From: an uncultured Sutterella sp.
Lineage (GTDB): Bacteria > Pseudomonadota > Gammaproteobacteria > Burkholderiales > Burkholderiaceae_F
Direction: 5' to 3'
NCBI GenBank assembly: GCA_900770335.1
Contig: CAAGKD010000107.1
Location: forward strand, 1-16,506
DNA: 16,506 nt
The notes below the pieces were generated by a model that saw only the letters and a list, made by a program, of their open reading frames with translations, was not told the DNA's origin and ran no database searches. Made by a program: the position numbers and the translations under genes. Of the stretch, positions 1 through 7,589 are shown piece after piece; positions within the stretch are counted from its first letter, which is position 1, and the number at the start of each line of letters is the position of its first letter.

Positions 1-300
1 CCCGTCGTTTTCCGCGTCGCGATGAAGCCCACCCCCTCGATCGCGCTCGCGCAGAAAACCGTGTCGCTCTCGCGGGGCGAAAACGCCGGGCTCGGCGTCC
101 GGGGCCGGCACGACCCCTGCATCGGCGTGCGCGCCGTGCCCGTCGTCGAGGCGGTCGCGGCGCTTGCGGCGCTCGACCTCATCCTCGCGCCCCCGGCGAT
201 CCTCCCCGCCGAGCTTCCTCGCCCCTGGGCCTCCGAGGCGCTTGAAGCAGCGGCCGGAGCCGGAGAAGAAGGACTGACTCGAAGCGCTCAGCGACCCTGA
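1..300 (+). CDS. aroC: chorismate synthase, C-terminal part (5' end outside window)
   Basis: The reading frame is open from base 1 and ends at the TGA at 298-300, so only about the last 99 residues are visible. The segment KPTPSI, then a GEN-containing stretch, then GRHDPCIGVRAVPVVEA is the highly conserved C-terminal signature of chorismate synthase. That cytoplasmic, FMN-dependent enzyme converts 5-enolpyruvylshikimate 3-phosphate to chorismate. The tail after the signature is longer than in E. coli AroC and is Ala/Pro/Glu-rich, so probably disordered. Only 41 bp separate the stop from the next gene on the same strand, a fused aromatic-pathway enzyme, so the two are probably co-transcribed. 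The visible internal ATG at 22 is not a gene start, because the homologous sequence continues upstream of it. Confidence 0.88.
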   Translation, partial: PVVFRVAMKPTPSIALAQKTVSLSRGENAGLGVRGRHDPCIGVRAVPVVEAVAALAALDLILAPPAILPAELPRPWASEALEAAAGAGEEGLTRSAQRP

Positions 301-341
301 AGGAACGCCGAACACCCTCACCCAACACGCATTCGCTCACC

Positions 342-2258
342 ATGACCACCGCAAACGACACCCGCCAATTCCCTGAAGCCTCCCGTCCCGTTCCGCCGGA
401 GTCCCTGGGCGACCTGCGCCTGGCGATCGACGCCGTCGACCGCGCGCTCCTCGCCGCCATCGCCGAGCGCATGGCCGTCGCCGAGCGGATCGGCGAGCGA
501 AAGAGCCGGCTCGGGCTCCCCGTGCACGCCCTCGGGCGCGAGGCGGAGCTCCTCGAGCGCATCACCGCGCCCCTTTGCGCCGAGGACGCCGCGGTCGTGC
601 GCGCCGCCTATGAGGTCCTCATCGCCGGCTCGCGCCGCCGCCAGATCCGGCCCGCGGCCGAGCGCAAGCTCGCAAAGGCCTCGCAAAGTCCGGCGGCGCC
701 GTCCTGCGGGCTTTGCGTCACGGCGAAGCTTCCCGCGGACGAGGACGAATCCGACGGCCTCGTCGCCAAGCTCCTCGCCGCGCTCGCTGCGGGCGGAGCG
801 GCCGTGCTTGAGCTCGACCGGGCGAACGGAGCGGTTCGCATCCGCTGCCGCGAGGACGCGTCAGAAGCCCTGCGCTCGGAGATGCTCGTCCGGGACCTCG
901 AGGGGCTCGGCGCGACGGTCGAGACTGCCGGGACGGTTGAATCCGGCGCGGGCGCCTCTCAAGACCCCGCGCAGGGGCGAACGCCCGGCGCGCATCTCCT
1001 CTGCGGCCTTCTCGGGCGCAGGCTCTCCCACACGCTCTCCCCGGAGATTCACAACGCCCTCGCGGCCTACGCCTACAAGTGCTTCGAGCTCGAGCCCGAG
1101 GAGCTCGCGGAGTTCTTCGCGCGCACGCCCTTCGACGGCCTCAACGTGACGATTCCGTACAAGCAGGCGGTGATGCCCTTCTGCGCGCGGCTCACCGAGC
1201 GGGCGAAGAGCGTTGGCGCCGTCAACACGGTCGTGCGCGAGGCGGACGGCTCGCTCACGGGCGACAACACCGACTACGCGGGGTTCCTCGCGACGGTGCG
1301 CGCGTCGGGGGTCCTCGACGCCGCCGGCAGGCTTGACGGCGTCAAGGCGCTCGTCCTCGGCTCGGGCGGCGCCGCAAAGTGCGTCGTCGCGGTCCTCAGG
1401 GACCTCGGGGCCGAGACCGTCACGGTGTCGCGCTCGGGGCCGGTCACGTACGCGGATCTTCCGGCGCACGCCGACGCGGAGATTCTCGTCAACGCGACGC
1501 CCGTGGGAATGTTCCCGAACGCGGGCGTCTCCCCGATCGCGGACCTCTCGGCGCTGTCGCGCCTTCGCGCTGTGTTCGACCTCATCTACAACCCCTGCCG
1601 CACGCAGCTCATGATCGACGCCGAGAACCGCGGGATTGCCGCCGTCAACGGTCTGCTGATGCTCGTCGTCCAGGCCGTCGAGGCCTCGCGCCGCTTCATG
1701 CGCGGCGTCGAGCCCCTTGAGGACGGCTCCGGAATTCATGCGCGGCTTCGCGCCGAGGGCGAGAACATCGTCCTCACGGGCATGCCCGGCAGCGGCAAGA
1801 CCACCGTCGCCCGGATCCTCGCCGAACGGCTCGGACGCGAGCTCATCGACCTCGACGAGCTGATCGAGCGCGAGGCGGGCCGCTCCATTCCGGAGATCTT
1901 CAGGGAAGAGGGCGAGGCCGCCTTCCGCGACCTCGAGGAGAAGGCCGCCCGGGCCGCGGGCATGCGCCGCGGCGTCGTGATCGCGACGGGAGGCGGCACG
2001 CTCCTCAGAAAGTCCAATCGCGACGCCCTGCGCGCCAACGGACGGCTCGTGCTCCTCACGCGCCCGATCGAGAGCCTGCCCGTCTCGGGCCGCCCCGTCT
2101 CGCAGGCAAGGAGCCCGGAGCGCATCTGGGAGGAGCGCCGGGAGATCTACGAGCGCACGGCGAACCTCACGGTTGCGAACGTCCGCGCGCCCGAGGACGC
2201 GGCCGGGGAGATCCTCGCCGCGTTCGAGCGGCTTGCCGCACGGGGCGGGCTCGCCTGA
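342..2258 (+). CDS. trifunctional chorismate mutase / shikimate dehydrogenase / shikimate kinase
   Basis: This 638-aa protein holds three aromatic-pathway enzymes in one chain. Residues about 20-103 are an AroQ-type chorismate mutase (LRLAIDAVDRALL, then ERMAVAERIGERK, then REAELLERI). Residues about 218-460 are shikimate dehydrogenase: the substrate motif SHTLSPEIHN, catalytic Lys274 in NVTIPYK, GAVNT, GDNTDYAGF, the NADP loop LGSGGAAK at 339-346, NATPVGM, and NGLLMLVVQ. Residues about 475-635 are shikimate kinase: Walker A GMPGSGKT at 480-487, DLDE at 503-506, Arg529, a GGG loop at 550-552, and a lid with Arg584. The gene therefore covers the AroE and AroK steps of the shikimate pathway plus chorismate to prephenate. 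Residues 104-217 match nothing I recognise. No clear ribosome-binding site precedes the ATG, so translation may depend on the upstream aroC. No interrupting stop or missing catalytic residue was seen. Confidence 0.93.
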   Translation: MTTANDTRQFPEASRPVPPESLGDLRLAIDAVDRALLAAIAERMAVAERIGERKSRLGLPVHALGREAELLERITAPLCAEDAAVVRAAYEVLIAGSRRRQIRPAAERKLAKASQSPAAPSCGLCVTAKLPADEDESDGLVAKLLAALAAGGAAVLELDRANGAVRIRCREDASEALRSEMLVRDLEGLGATVETAGTVESGAGASQDPAQGRTPGAHLLCGLLGRRLSHTLSPEIHNALAAYAYKCFELEPEELAEFFARTPFDGLNVTIPYKQAVMPFCARLTERAKSVGAVNTVVREADGSLTGDNTDYAGFLATVRASGVLDAAGRLDGVKALVLGSGGAAKCVVAVLRDLGAETVTVSRSGPVTYADLPAHADAEILVNATPVGMFPNAGVSPIADLSALSRLRAVFDLIYNPCRTQLMIDAENRGIAAVNGLLMLVVQAVEASRRFMRGVEPLEDGSGIHARLRAEGENIVLTGMPGSGKTTVARILAERLGRELIDLDELIEREAGRSIPEIFREEGEAAFRDLEEKAARAAGMRRGVVIATGGGTLLRKSNRDALRANGRLVLLTRPIESLPVSGRPVSQARSPERIWEERREIYERTANLTVANVRAPEDAAGEILAAFERLAARGGLA

Positions 2259-2277
2259 AGACGCGAGCCCTTACGGT

Positions 2278-2302
2278 CCGCCCGGCGCAGCCCGCCGGGC
2301 GG
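2278..2302 (+). terminator. GC-rich stem-loop after the aro fusion gene
   Basis: The arms CCGCCCGGC (2278-2286) and GCCGGGCGG (2294-2302) pair perfectly over 9 bp around a 7-nt loop. It begins 19 bp after the stop of the aro fusion gene. There is no T-tract, so it is more likely an mRNA 3'-end stabiliser or a pause site than an intrinsic terminator on its own. A better terminator lies about 45 bp further on. Confidence 0.4.
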
Positions 2303-2344
2303 CGCTTCCGTCCGAACGGAGAAGAGAACGGATGGAGGCAAAGG

Positions 2345-2382
2345 AAAAGCCGGAGTCCCGACTGAGGGAAATCCGGCTTTTT
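2345..2382. terminator. bidirectional Rho-independent terminator between aro fusion gene and hns
   Basis: AAAAGCCGGA (2345-2354) pairs with TCCGGCTTTT (2372-2381), and an inner TCCC/GGGA pairing extends the hairpin. A run of T follows on the plus strand. The A-run on the left arm gives a T-run on the minus strand. It sits between two convergent genes, the aro fusion ending at 2258 and hns ending at 2447, so it can stop transcription from both sides. Confidence 0.8.
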
Positions 2383-2446
2383 CATGTTCATCGCTCAAGG
2401 CGATGAGCTGATGCTGTCAGACCTTGTCCGTCTGCTCAAGCTCCGT

Positions 2447-2821
2447 TCAGGGCAGCTCAGGGCGTTCAATGAGGTAGGCCTCAAGCGCATCCTCGCCGTC
2501 CTTGTCGATGATTGCCTGGATCCAGTTCGGGCGGCGGCCGCGACCGGACCAGGTGCGGCCGTTCGGGCCGCGGTACTTCGGCGGGAGCTTGCTCTCGCCG
2601 CGGCGGGCGCGGACGGGCTTCTCGGCGGCCTCGTCGGAGGCCTTCTCCTCCTCGCCGTTGAAGCGGAGCTCCTGGGGCTGGATGCTGAGCGCGGTGATCA
2701 CCTTCTGCACCTGGGCGATGCCTTCCTGGCGCAGCTCGGCCGCGAGCTCCTCGGCCTTCTGACGAAGGGTCTCAAGCTCGGCTATTTTCTTGTTCAGTTC
2801 GGAAAATTCTGTCGGTTCCAT
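2447..2821 (-). CDS. H-NS family nucleoid-associated protein
   Basis: This 124-aa protein has the two-part layout of H-NS family silencers. Residues about 5-50 form a Leu/Glu/Lys-rich coiled-coil oligomerisation region. A charged linker (about 55-78) leads to the C-terminal DNA-binding domain, with YRGPNGRTWSGRGRRPNW at 83-100, whose GRGRRP loop is the AT-hook-like motif that enters the minor groove. The length and the WSGRGRRP core match the H-NS proteins common in Bordetella and Burkholderia relatives. It would bind AT-rich DNA, compact the nucleoid and repress genes. A good Shine-Dalgarno (CCGGAG, about 7 nt before the ATG) supports the start at 2821. The gene stands alone, convergent to the aro genes, with a long AT-richer upstream region that may allow autoregulation. 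The exact paralogue name is uncertain. Confidence 0.9.
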   Translation of the reverse strand: MEPTEFSELNKKIAELETLRQKAEELAAELRQEGIAQVQKVITALSIQPQELRFNGEEEKASDEAAEKPVRARRGESKLPPKYRGPNGRTWSGRGRRPNWIQAIIDKDGEDALEAYLIERPELP

Positions 2822-2882
2822 AGTGACTCCGGAAGATCTGCGGGTTTGCTGAAAGCGTGAATGCTCTAGGTTTGTTTTCCGA

Positions 2883-2888
2883 ATTATG
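2883..2888 (-). promoter_or_regulatory. possible -10 element of the hns promoter
   Basis: On the minus strand CATAAT, preceded by TG, lies about 62 bp before the hns start in an AT-richer patch. No strong -35 hexamer is found at 16-18 bp, so this is only a candidate. It would make a leader of about 50 nt. Confidence 0.25.
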
Positions 2889-3293
2889 CACTTTTTTGCG
2901 CAGCTGCGTTAGAAAGAAGGAAAGCGACCGGCCTTGCGGCGAAGAAGTGAGAGAAATCTCTCATTGAATGATCGTCCGCAAATTGGACGGCGATTCTTAC
3001 TTTCACCTTCCCGCCCCCGAGCCCCAAGGCGAACGCAGATTCGGTTGGCGTCCTACCCCGACTTATTTGTAAATTTTGAAAAAATATGCTTGAAAATAGC
3101 CCCAGAGAGGAGCGGCGCTTCTCCGAAGGGCCGCATACCTCCTCGACCCTTCGGCGAGCAGAACCCGCATCCGAAGGAATATCCTCCCATTGTCCGCATC
3201 GCGCAAGGCTTCGGCAATCAAATGAAGGCGGCGGTCATTTTCGCGGGAGCGAAGCTCAAGGCGCTCAAGCCGTTCTGAGCTCTTGCGCCCCGG

Positions 3294-3328
3294 AAAAGGA
3301 AAAGCCTGAAGCCGCGCCTCCCCTTCAG
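3294..3328 (-). terminator. possible weak terminator downstream of metI
   Basis: On the minus strand CTGAAG (3328-3323) can pair with CTTCAG (3311-3306). The right arm is followed by GCTTTTCCTTTTCC. The stem is only 6 bp with an 11-nt loop, though the loop can form inner GC pairs, and it sits about 70 bp after the metI stop. Position and T-runs fit the end of the metQ-M20-metNI transcript, but the stem is short. Confidence 0.35.
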
Positions 3329-3396
3329 AGGAAAGCGCCGCTCCGGGCCTCAGGAGGCACTCCCTCGAGGAGCTCCTCCGCCGGCTCTCATGAGCC

Positions 3397-4077
3397 TCAG
3401 TGCGTCGTGCGCCGGATCACGAGGTTTCCGAAGAACTGGAACACGCTGATGATCGCGAGGATGATGAGGACCGTGAGCCAGATCATGTCGCGGTAGCCCA
3501 TCTGATAGCCGTACCGGATGGCGAAGTCGCCGATGCCGCCCGCGCCGATCGCGCCGGCGATCGCGGTGATGCCCACGAAGCTCACGAACGTGATCATCGT
3601 CACGCGCGCGATGCCCGGGATGCTCTCGCGCAGGTAGACGCCGAGGATGATCTGCCGCGGGGAGAAGCCCATCGCGGCGCTCGCCTCGACGAGGCCGTGG
3701 TCGATGTCCGAGAGGACGGACTCGATCTGGCGCGAGAAGAAGGGGACCGTGCCGAAGACGAGCGCGACGAAGCTTCCCGTGACGCCCGAGCCCGTGCCAA
3801 CGAGGAGCCTCGAGAGCGGGATGAGGAGCACGATGAGGATGATGAAGGGAATCGAGCGGATGAGGTCGATCCCGCGGTCGAAGGCCGTGAAGACCGCGCG
3901 GTTCTCGAGAATGCCGCCCGGGCGGGTCGTGACGAGGAGCACGCCGATCAGGACACCGAGCACCCAGGAGATCGTTCCCGAGACGCCGATCATCGTGAAG
4001 GTCTGCGCGAGGCAGTTAAGGAGCTCCGGCCCGAGGTGCTTGAGGTTCGGAGCGATCGAATAGATGAGGTCGAGCAT
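3397..4077 (-). CDS. metI: methionine ABC transporter, permease subunit MetI
   Basis: This 226-aa integral membrane protein has five likely transmembrane segments (about 22-50, 72-94, 100-120, 160-185 and 196-220). It carries the ABC permease EAA loop at 131-158 (EASAAMGFSP, then LRESIPGI), which docks onto the ATPase. Length, the FDRGIDLIRSIPF stretch and the GAIGAGGIGDFAIRYGY stretch are typical of MetI, the inner-membrane channel for D/L-methionine. The ATG shares one base with the TGA of metN (TGATG), so the two are almost certainly translationally coupled. It is the last gene of the metQ, M20 hydrolase, metN, metI set. Nothing suggests damage. Confidence 0.95.
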   Translation of the reverse strand: MLDLIYSIAPNLKHLGPELLNCLAQTFTMIGVSGTISWVLGVLIGVLLVTTRPGGILENRAVFTAFDRGIDLIRSIPFIILIVLLIPLSRLLVGTGSGVTGSFVALVFGTVPFFSRQIESVLSDIDHGLVEASAAMGFSPRQIILGVYLRESIPGIARVTMITFVSFVGITAIAGAIGAGGIGDFAIRYGYQMGYRDMIWLTVLIILAIISVFQFFGNLVIRRTTH

Positions 4078-5102
4078 CAGAGAGCCTCCACGGTGACGTT
4101 CTGCGAACGGATGAATTCAAGCGCGGCCGAGACGGACTCGGGGGACCCCTCGAGCGTGACGGCGAGCTTTCCGAGGGGCGTGCCCTTGAGGAGCTCGATG
4201 TTGCCGAAGATGATGTTCGCGCTCACGCCGAAGCGCGAGAAGAGCTCGACCATCAGGGGCTTCTCGGCCGAGGAGCCCGCGTAGGTGAGCAGGTAAACCT
4301 GGCGGCCGTGGTCGACGCCGCCCGCGGGGGCGGCCTCCTCCAAAAGGTCGTAGAGGTCGTCGACGTTGCTCGCCGTGTCGATGAAGCCCTTCGTGACGGG
4401 GGCCTTGGGGTGGCTGAAGATCTCAAGGATCGAGCCCTCCTCGACCACATGCCCGCGCTCCATGACGGCCGCGCGGTCGCAGATGAACTTCACGACCGAC
4501 ATCTGGTGCGTGATCACGACGATCGTGATGCCGAGGCGCTGGTTGACCTCGCGAAGGAGCTTGAGGATCGAGCGGGTGGTCTTGGGGTCGAGCGCGCTCG
4601 TCGCCTCGTCGCACAGGAGCACCTTGGGGTCGTTGGCGAGCGCGCGGGCGATCGCCACGCGCTGCTTCTGGCCGCCCGAGAGCTGCGAGGGATAGGCGTC
4701 GGCCTTGTCTGAGAGCTCGACGAGCTCGAGGAGCGAGAGGATCTTCTCGCGGCGCTTCTCCGGCGTGAGGCTCGTTAGCTTCAGGGGCATCTCGATGTTC
4801 TCGAACACCGTCCTCGAGGGCATGAGGTTGAAGTGCTGGAAGATCATGCCGATCCGCTGGCGGACCTGGCGAAGCTCGGCCGCGCCGAGGTTCATGAGGT
4901 TGACGCCGTCAACGATCACCTCGCCCGAGGTGGGGCGCTCGAGAAGGTTGATGCAGCGCACGAGCGTGGACTTGCCCGCGCCCGAGAAGCCGATGATGCC
5001 GAAGACCTCGCCCTTGCGGATGCTGAGCGTGACGTCGTCGACCGCCGTCACGGCGCTCTTTCCGACCGTGAAGCGCTTCGTGATGTGATTGAGCTTGATC
5101 AT
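4077..5102 (-). CDS. metN: methionine ABC transporter, ATP-binding subunit MetN
   Basis: This 341-aa ABC ATPase has all nucleotide-binding motifs in order: Walker A GFSGAGKST (38-46), Q-loop Gln89, signature LSGGQ (141-145), Walker B VLLCDEAT (161-168) and switch His199. After the ATPase core, residues about 265-340 form the C-terminal NIL/ACT-like domain. In the MetN family this domain binds intracellular methionine and shuts transport down (transinhibition), so product feedback is expected here too. The protein powers MetI and takes substrate from MetQ. Its stop codon overlaps the metI start by one base. Its start lies 46 bp after the M20 hydrolase stop, preceded only by a weak purine-rich AAGAAA. 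Confidence 0.95.
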   Translation of the reverse strand: MIKLNHITKRFTVGKSAVTAVDDVTLSIRKGEVFGIIGFSGAGKSTLVRCINLLERPTSGEVIVDGVNLMNLGAAELRQVRQRIGMIFQHFNLMPSRTVFENIEMPLKLTSLTPEKRREKILSLLELVELSDKADAYPSQLSGGQKQRVAIARALANDPKVLLCDEATSALDPKTTRSILKLLREVNQRLGITIVVITHQMSVVKFICDRAAVMERGHVVEEGSILEIFSHPKAPVTKGFIDTASNVDDLYDLLEEAAPAGGVDHGRQVYLLTYAGSSAEKPLMVELFSRFGVSANIIFGNIELLKGTPLGKLAVTLEGSPESVSAALEFIRSQNVTVEAL

Positions 5103-5148
5103 GTGCGTTTCTTGTGTTGAGTGCTGTTCGTCCGGCGGGAGGCGGGCC

Positions 5149-6402
5149 TCAGCCGCGGGCGGCCTTCGCCGCGGCGTTCTGCTCGGCGAGGTGCGCGGCG
5201 TGGTCCGCCTTCACCTCGGCGAGGAGCTCGGGATTCTCGATGAGGTCGAGCCCTGTGAGGGCGAGCGCCTTCGCGCCGATTCCGATCGAGGCGAGCCCGA
5301 GCGGAGACTTCGCGGCCTCGCGGAACTCGACGCTGTGCCCGCGCATCGGCCCCTCGCTGATGCGGATCGAGGGCTGGATGGTCGGGATGACCTGGCTCAC
5401 GTTCCCGACGTCCGATGAGCCGATGAGCTTACCCGCGGGCCGCTCGACCATCACTTCGCCCAGGCCCTCGAGCCTGCGGCGGTAGACGGCGTCGAGCTTC
5501 GGCGTGAGGATCGTGTTGTCGACGCGGTTCTGCGAGGGCTTCATCGAGCCCGTCGCGCCCGTCATGAGGCCCGCGCCCTCGACGATGCGCTCGACCTTGC
5601 GGTACACGTCGTCCAGGACCGGAGCGGTCGCCGCGCGCAGGTAGAACTTCGCCGCGGCGTATTCGGGAACGATGTTCGGAGCATCGCCGCCATGGGTGAT
5701 GATGCCGTGGATCCTGACGTCGCCGGGCAGATGCTGCCGGAGCGCGTTGATGCCGTTGTAGACCTGGATCACCGCGTCAAGGGCGTTGACGCCCTGCTCG
5801 GGAGCGGCGGCCGCGTGCGAGGCGCGGCCGTGGAACTCGATGTCGACGGGCGCGCAGGCGAGCGACGGCCCCGTGGGCATGTGAAATTGCGCCCCGGGAT
5901 GCGCGCACAGGGCCGCGTCGACGTCGCGGAAGAACCCCTCGCGCACGAAGCTGCCCTTGGCCGAGCCGTTTTCGCCGCCCTCTTCGCCGGGCGTGCCGTA
6001 CACGCGCACCTCGCCCCCGGTGCGGGCGACGACCTGCGCGAGCGCCGCGCCCGCCAGGGCGCTCGTCGCGCCGAAGAGGTTGTGCCCGCACCCGTGGCCG
6101 AGGCCCGCGAGGGCGTCGAACTCCGCGAGAAAGCAGATCACCGGGCCGGGCCTGCCCGAGCGGAACCGCGCGTCAAAGCCCGTGGGGTGGCCGGCGACGT
6201 CAACCTTGACGTCAAAGCCTTCGCTTCTCAGAAGCTCCGAGAGCCGCCCGCAGGCGAAGCGTTCATGGTTGCTCGTCTCGGGATGTGCGTGGATGTCAAG
6301 CGCCGCGGCCTGATGGGCCGCGAGGTGCGCGTCGACGTACCGCGTGATGACGTCCTCGATCTCCCGCTGCGTCTTTTCGTCGATCTTTTCAAAGGCGGTC
6401 AT
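5149..6402 (-). CDS. M20 family zinc amidohydrolase/peptidase in the met uptake cluster
   Basis: This 417-aa cytoplasmic protein belongs to the M20 amidohydrolases of the AbgB / aminoacylase / IAA-amino-acid-hydrolase type. Metal-site motifs are visible: GLGHGCGHN (101-108, Cys105 and His107), TPGEEGG (137-143, Glu140/Glu141), His168 in CAHPG, and His356 near the C-terminus. The dimerisation domain lies at about 185-300 (HGRASHAAAAPEQGVNALDA), and SSDVGN at 329-334 is typical of the group. No signal peptide is seen. The start is supported by an excellent ribosome-binding site (AAGGAG, 7 nt before the ATG). Its place between metQ and metNI suggests it frees methionine from an imported N-acyl-methionine or methionyl dipeptide. 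The true substrate cannot be read from sequence; p-aminobenzoyl-glutamate or another N-acyl amino acid is possible. Confidence 0.85.
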   Translation of the reverse strand: MTAFEKIDEKTQREIEDVITRYVDAHLAAHQAAALDIHAHPETSNHERFACGRLSELLRSEGFDVKVDVAGHPTGFDARFRSGRPGPVICFLAEFDALAGLGHGCGHNLFGATSALAGAALAQVVARTGGEVRVYGTPGEEGGENGSAKGSFVREGFFRDVDAALCAHPGAQFHMPTGPSLACAPVDIEFHGRASHAAAAPEQGVNALDAVIQVYNGINALRQHLPGDVRIHGIITHGGDAPNIVPEYAAAKFYLRAATAPVLDDVYRKVERIVEGAGLMTGATGSMKPSQNRVDNTILTPKLDAVYRRRLEGLGEVMVERPAGKLIGSSDVGNVSQVIPTIQPSIRISEGPMRGHSVEFREAAKSPLGLASIGIGAKALALTGLDLIENPELLAEVKADHAAHLAEQNAAAKAARG

Positions 6403-6480
6403 GGCCGCTCTCCTTCCATGGGATGGGATGCTCTGCTCCCCGCCGTCCCGGATGCGACAAGTCTCGGAACGCCGGAATGC

Positions 6481-6521
6481 AAAAGGGCCGCCCGGCGAGC
6501 GAATGGGCTCTTCGGACGGCC
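6481..6521 (-). terminator. intrinsic terminator-like hairpin between metQ and the M20 hydrolase gene
   Basis: On the minus strand GGCCGTCCG (6521-6513) pairs with CGGGCGGCC (6494-6486) over 9 bp including one G-U pair, and GAGC/GCTC extends the stem inward. A run of four T (6484-6481) follows one C. It lies about 60 bp after the metQ stop and about 80 bp before the M20 gene. It would let metQ be expressed above the downstream genes, or mark a regulated read-through point. The short T-run makes termination probably partial. Confidence 0.6.
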
Positions 6522-6581
6522 GACGGTCCGACGGAGCCCGAGCGCGGATTCACTCCCTGCGCGCGGGCTCGGTCAGCGGAA

Positions 6582-7445
6582 TCACTTGAGCTGGTAGTCA
6601 GCCGCGCCCTGCCAGGCCGGAACGTATCCGCCCTTGTAGGCGTCCTTGATGGTTTGGGCGACGTCCTGCGTCTGGTAGGCGGCGACGACCTTCTTGTAGA
6701 CGGCGTTGTCCTTGTCCGCCTCGCGCGAGACGATGACGTTGACGAGCTTGCCGACGTAGGGGTTGGTCTTCGGATCGACGTTCTCCGAGAAGATCGCGTC
6801 CTTGTTGGGATCGAGCTTCGCGGTGAAGGCGTTGCCGCCGTTGATCACGGCCGCGGTCACGTCGGGAAGGAGGTTGGCGAGCATGCCCGACTCGGCCTCG
6901 ACGATCTCAACTTTCTTGTTGAAGTGCGTGATGTCGGTCTTGTTGCCGACGAACCCCTTCTCGGGGTTGACCGTGAAGAGGCCCGCGGACTCAAGAAGCT
7001 TGAGCGCGCGGCCGCCGTTCGTGAGATCGGCCGGAATGGCGATCTTGTCGCCGTCCTTGATCTCCTCGATCGAGTGAATCTTCGCCTTGTTGTTGAAGAC
7101 GCGCAGCGGGGCGATGATCGTGTCGCCGATCGCGACGATCTTGTAGCCGTTCCTCTGGATGTCGTTGGCGAGGTAGGCCTTGTGCTGGAAGGCGTTGAGG
7201 TCGATCTCCTTGTCCGAGAGCGCGCGGTTGGGCGTCGCGTAGTCGGAGTACTTGACGAGCTCAACCTTGATCTTGTCCTTCTCGAGGAGCTTGTTGACCG
7301 TGTCCCACTGGGCGTTGTATTCGCCGACGACGCCGATCTTCACGGTCGTGACGTCGGACTTCTTCTCGTCGCCGCAGCCGGTGAGCGAGACGGTGAGGAC
7401 GATGGCGGCGGCGATGCCGGCCGCGGTGCGGGTGAACGTGTTCAT
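6582..7445 (-). CDS. metQ: methionine-binding lipoprotein MetQ
   Basis: This 287-aa lipoprotein is the substrate-binding component of the MetNIQ importer. Residues 1-23 are a lipoprotein signal peptide (basic start, hydrophobic core, lipobox LTGC), so Cys24 is the predicted lipidation site and the mature protein is anchored facing the periplasm. The body has the NlpA/MetQ family pattern: KIGVVGEYNAQWDTV, LNAFQHKAYL (about 84-93), IAPLRVFNNK, IAIPADLTNGGRALKLLE, and VINGGNAFTAKLDP. The frame is open further upstream to 7661, but the ATG at 7445 is chosen because it places the signal peptide at the N-terminus and has AAGGA 8 nt ahead. It is the first gene of the cluster and is preceded by a long structured leader. 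Confidence 0.95.
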   Translation of the reverse strand: MNTFTRTAAGIAAAIVLTVSLTGCGDEKKSDVTTVKIGVVGEYNAQWDTVNKLLEKDKIKVELVKYSDYATPNRALSDKEIDLNAFQHKAYLANDIQRNGYKIVAIGDTIIAPLRVFNNKAKIHSIEEIKDGDKIAIPADLTNGGRALKLLESAGLFTVNPEKGFVGNKTDITHFNKKVEIVEAESGMLANLLPDVTAAVINGGNAFTAKLDPNKDAIFSENVDPKTNPYVGKLVNVIVSREADKDNAVYKKVVAAYQTQDVAQTIKDAYKGGYVPAWQGAADYQLK

Positions 7446-7589
7446 TTTCAAAGTCCTTGTGACTGATGTTGTTTGACTTATGGTCTCAAGAGGAGCGCCG
7501 CGCGCTCCACGCCTTCCGTGACGATGCGATGGGATCCGCAGCTCCGCCCGGGCTCCCGCGGAGTCCGATTGCTGCGTGAAATTGGAAGG

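Larger units (their letters stand above)
2822..3396. other. intergenic region between hns and metI, no convincing gene
   Basis: About 575 bp lie between the start of hns and the end of metI, both on the minus strand. Open frames of about 114 and 136 codons on the plus strand show no recognisable motif, no good ribosome-binding site, and atypical composition; I do not call them genes. The part at about 2860-3110 is clearly more AT-rich than the rest of the window, with runs such as TTTTGAAAAAATATGC near 3074-3089, and should hold the hns promoter. A short inverted repeat CGTCC/GGACG lies near 2970-2987. The part near metI contains small palindromes, including GAGGAGCTCCTC at about 3367-3378. 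Confidence 0.5.

Noticed and set aside
2934..3496. Two overlapping open frames of 114 and 136 codons on the plus strand
   Set aside because: No recognisable motif or good ribosome-binding site, and the second overlaps the 3' end of metI antisense. Long frames are expected by chance in GC-rich DNA.
3400..4284. Long plus-strand open frame of 294 codons antisense to metI/metN
   Set aside because: Asp/Glu/Arg-rich mirror of the true minus-strand genes, which have complete functional motifs.
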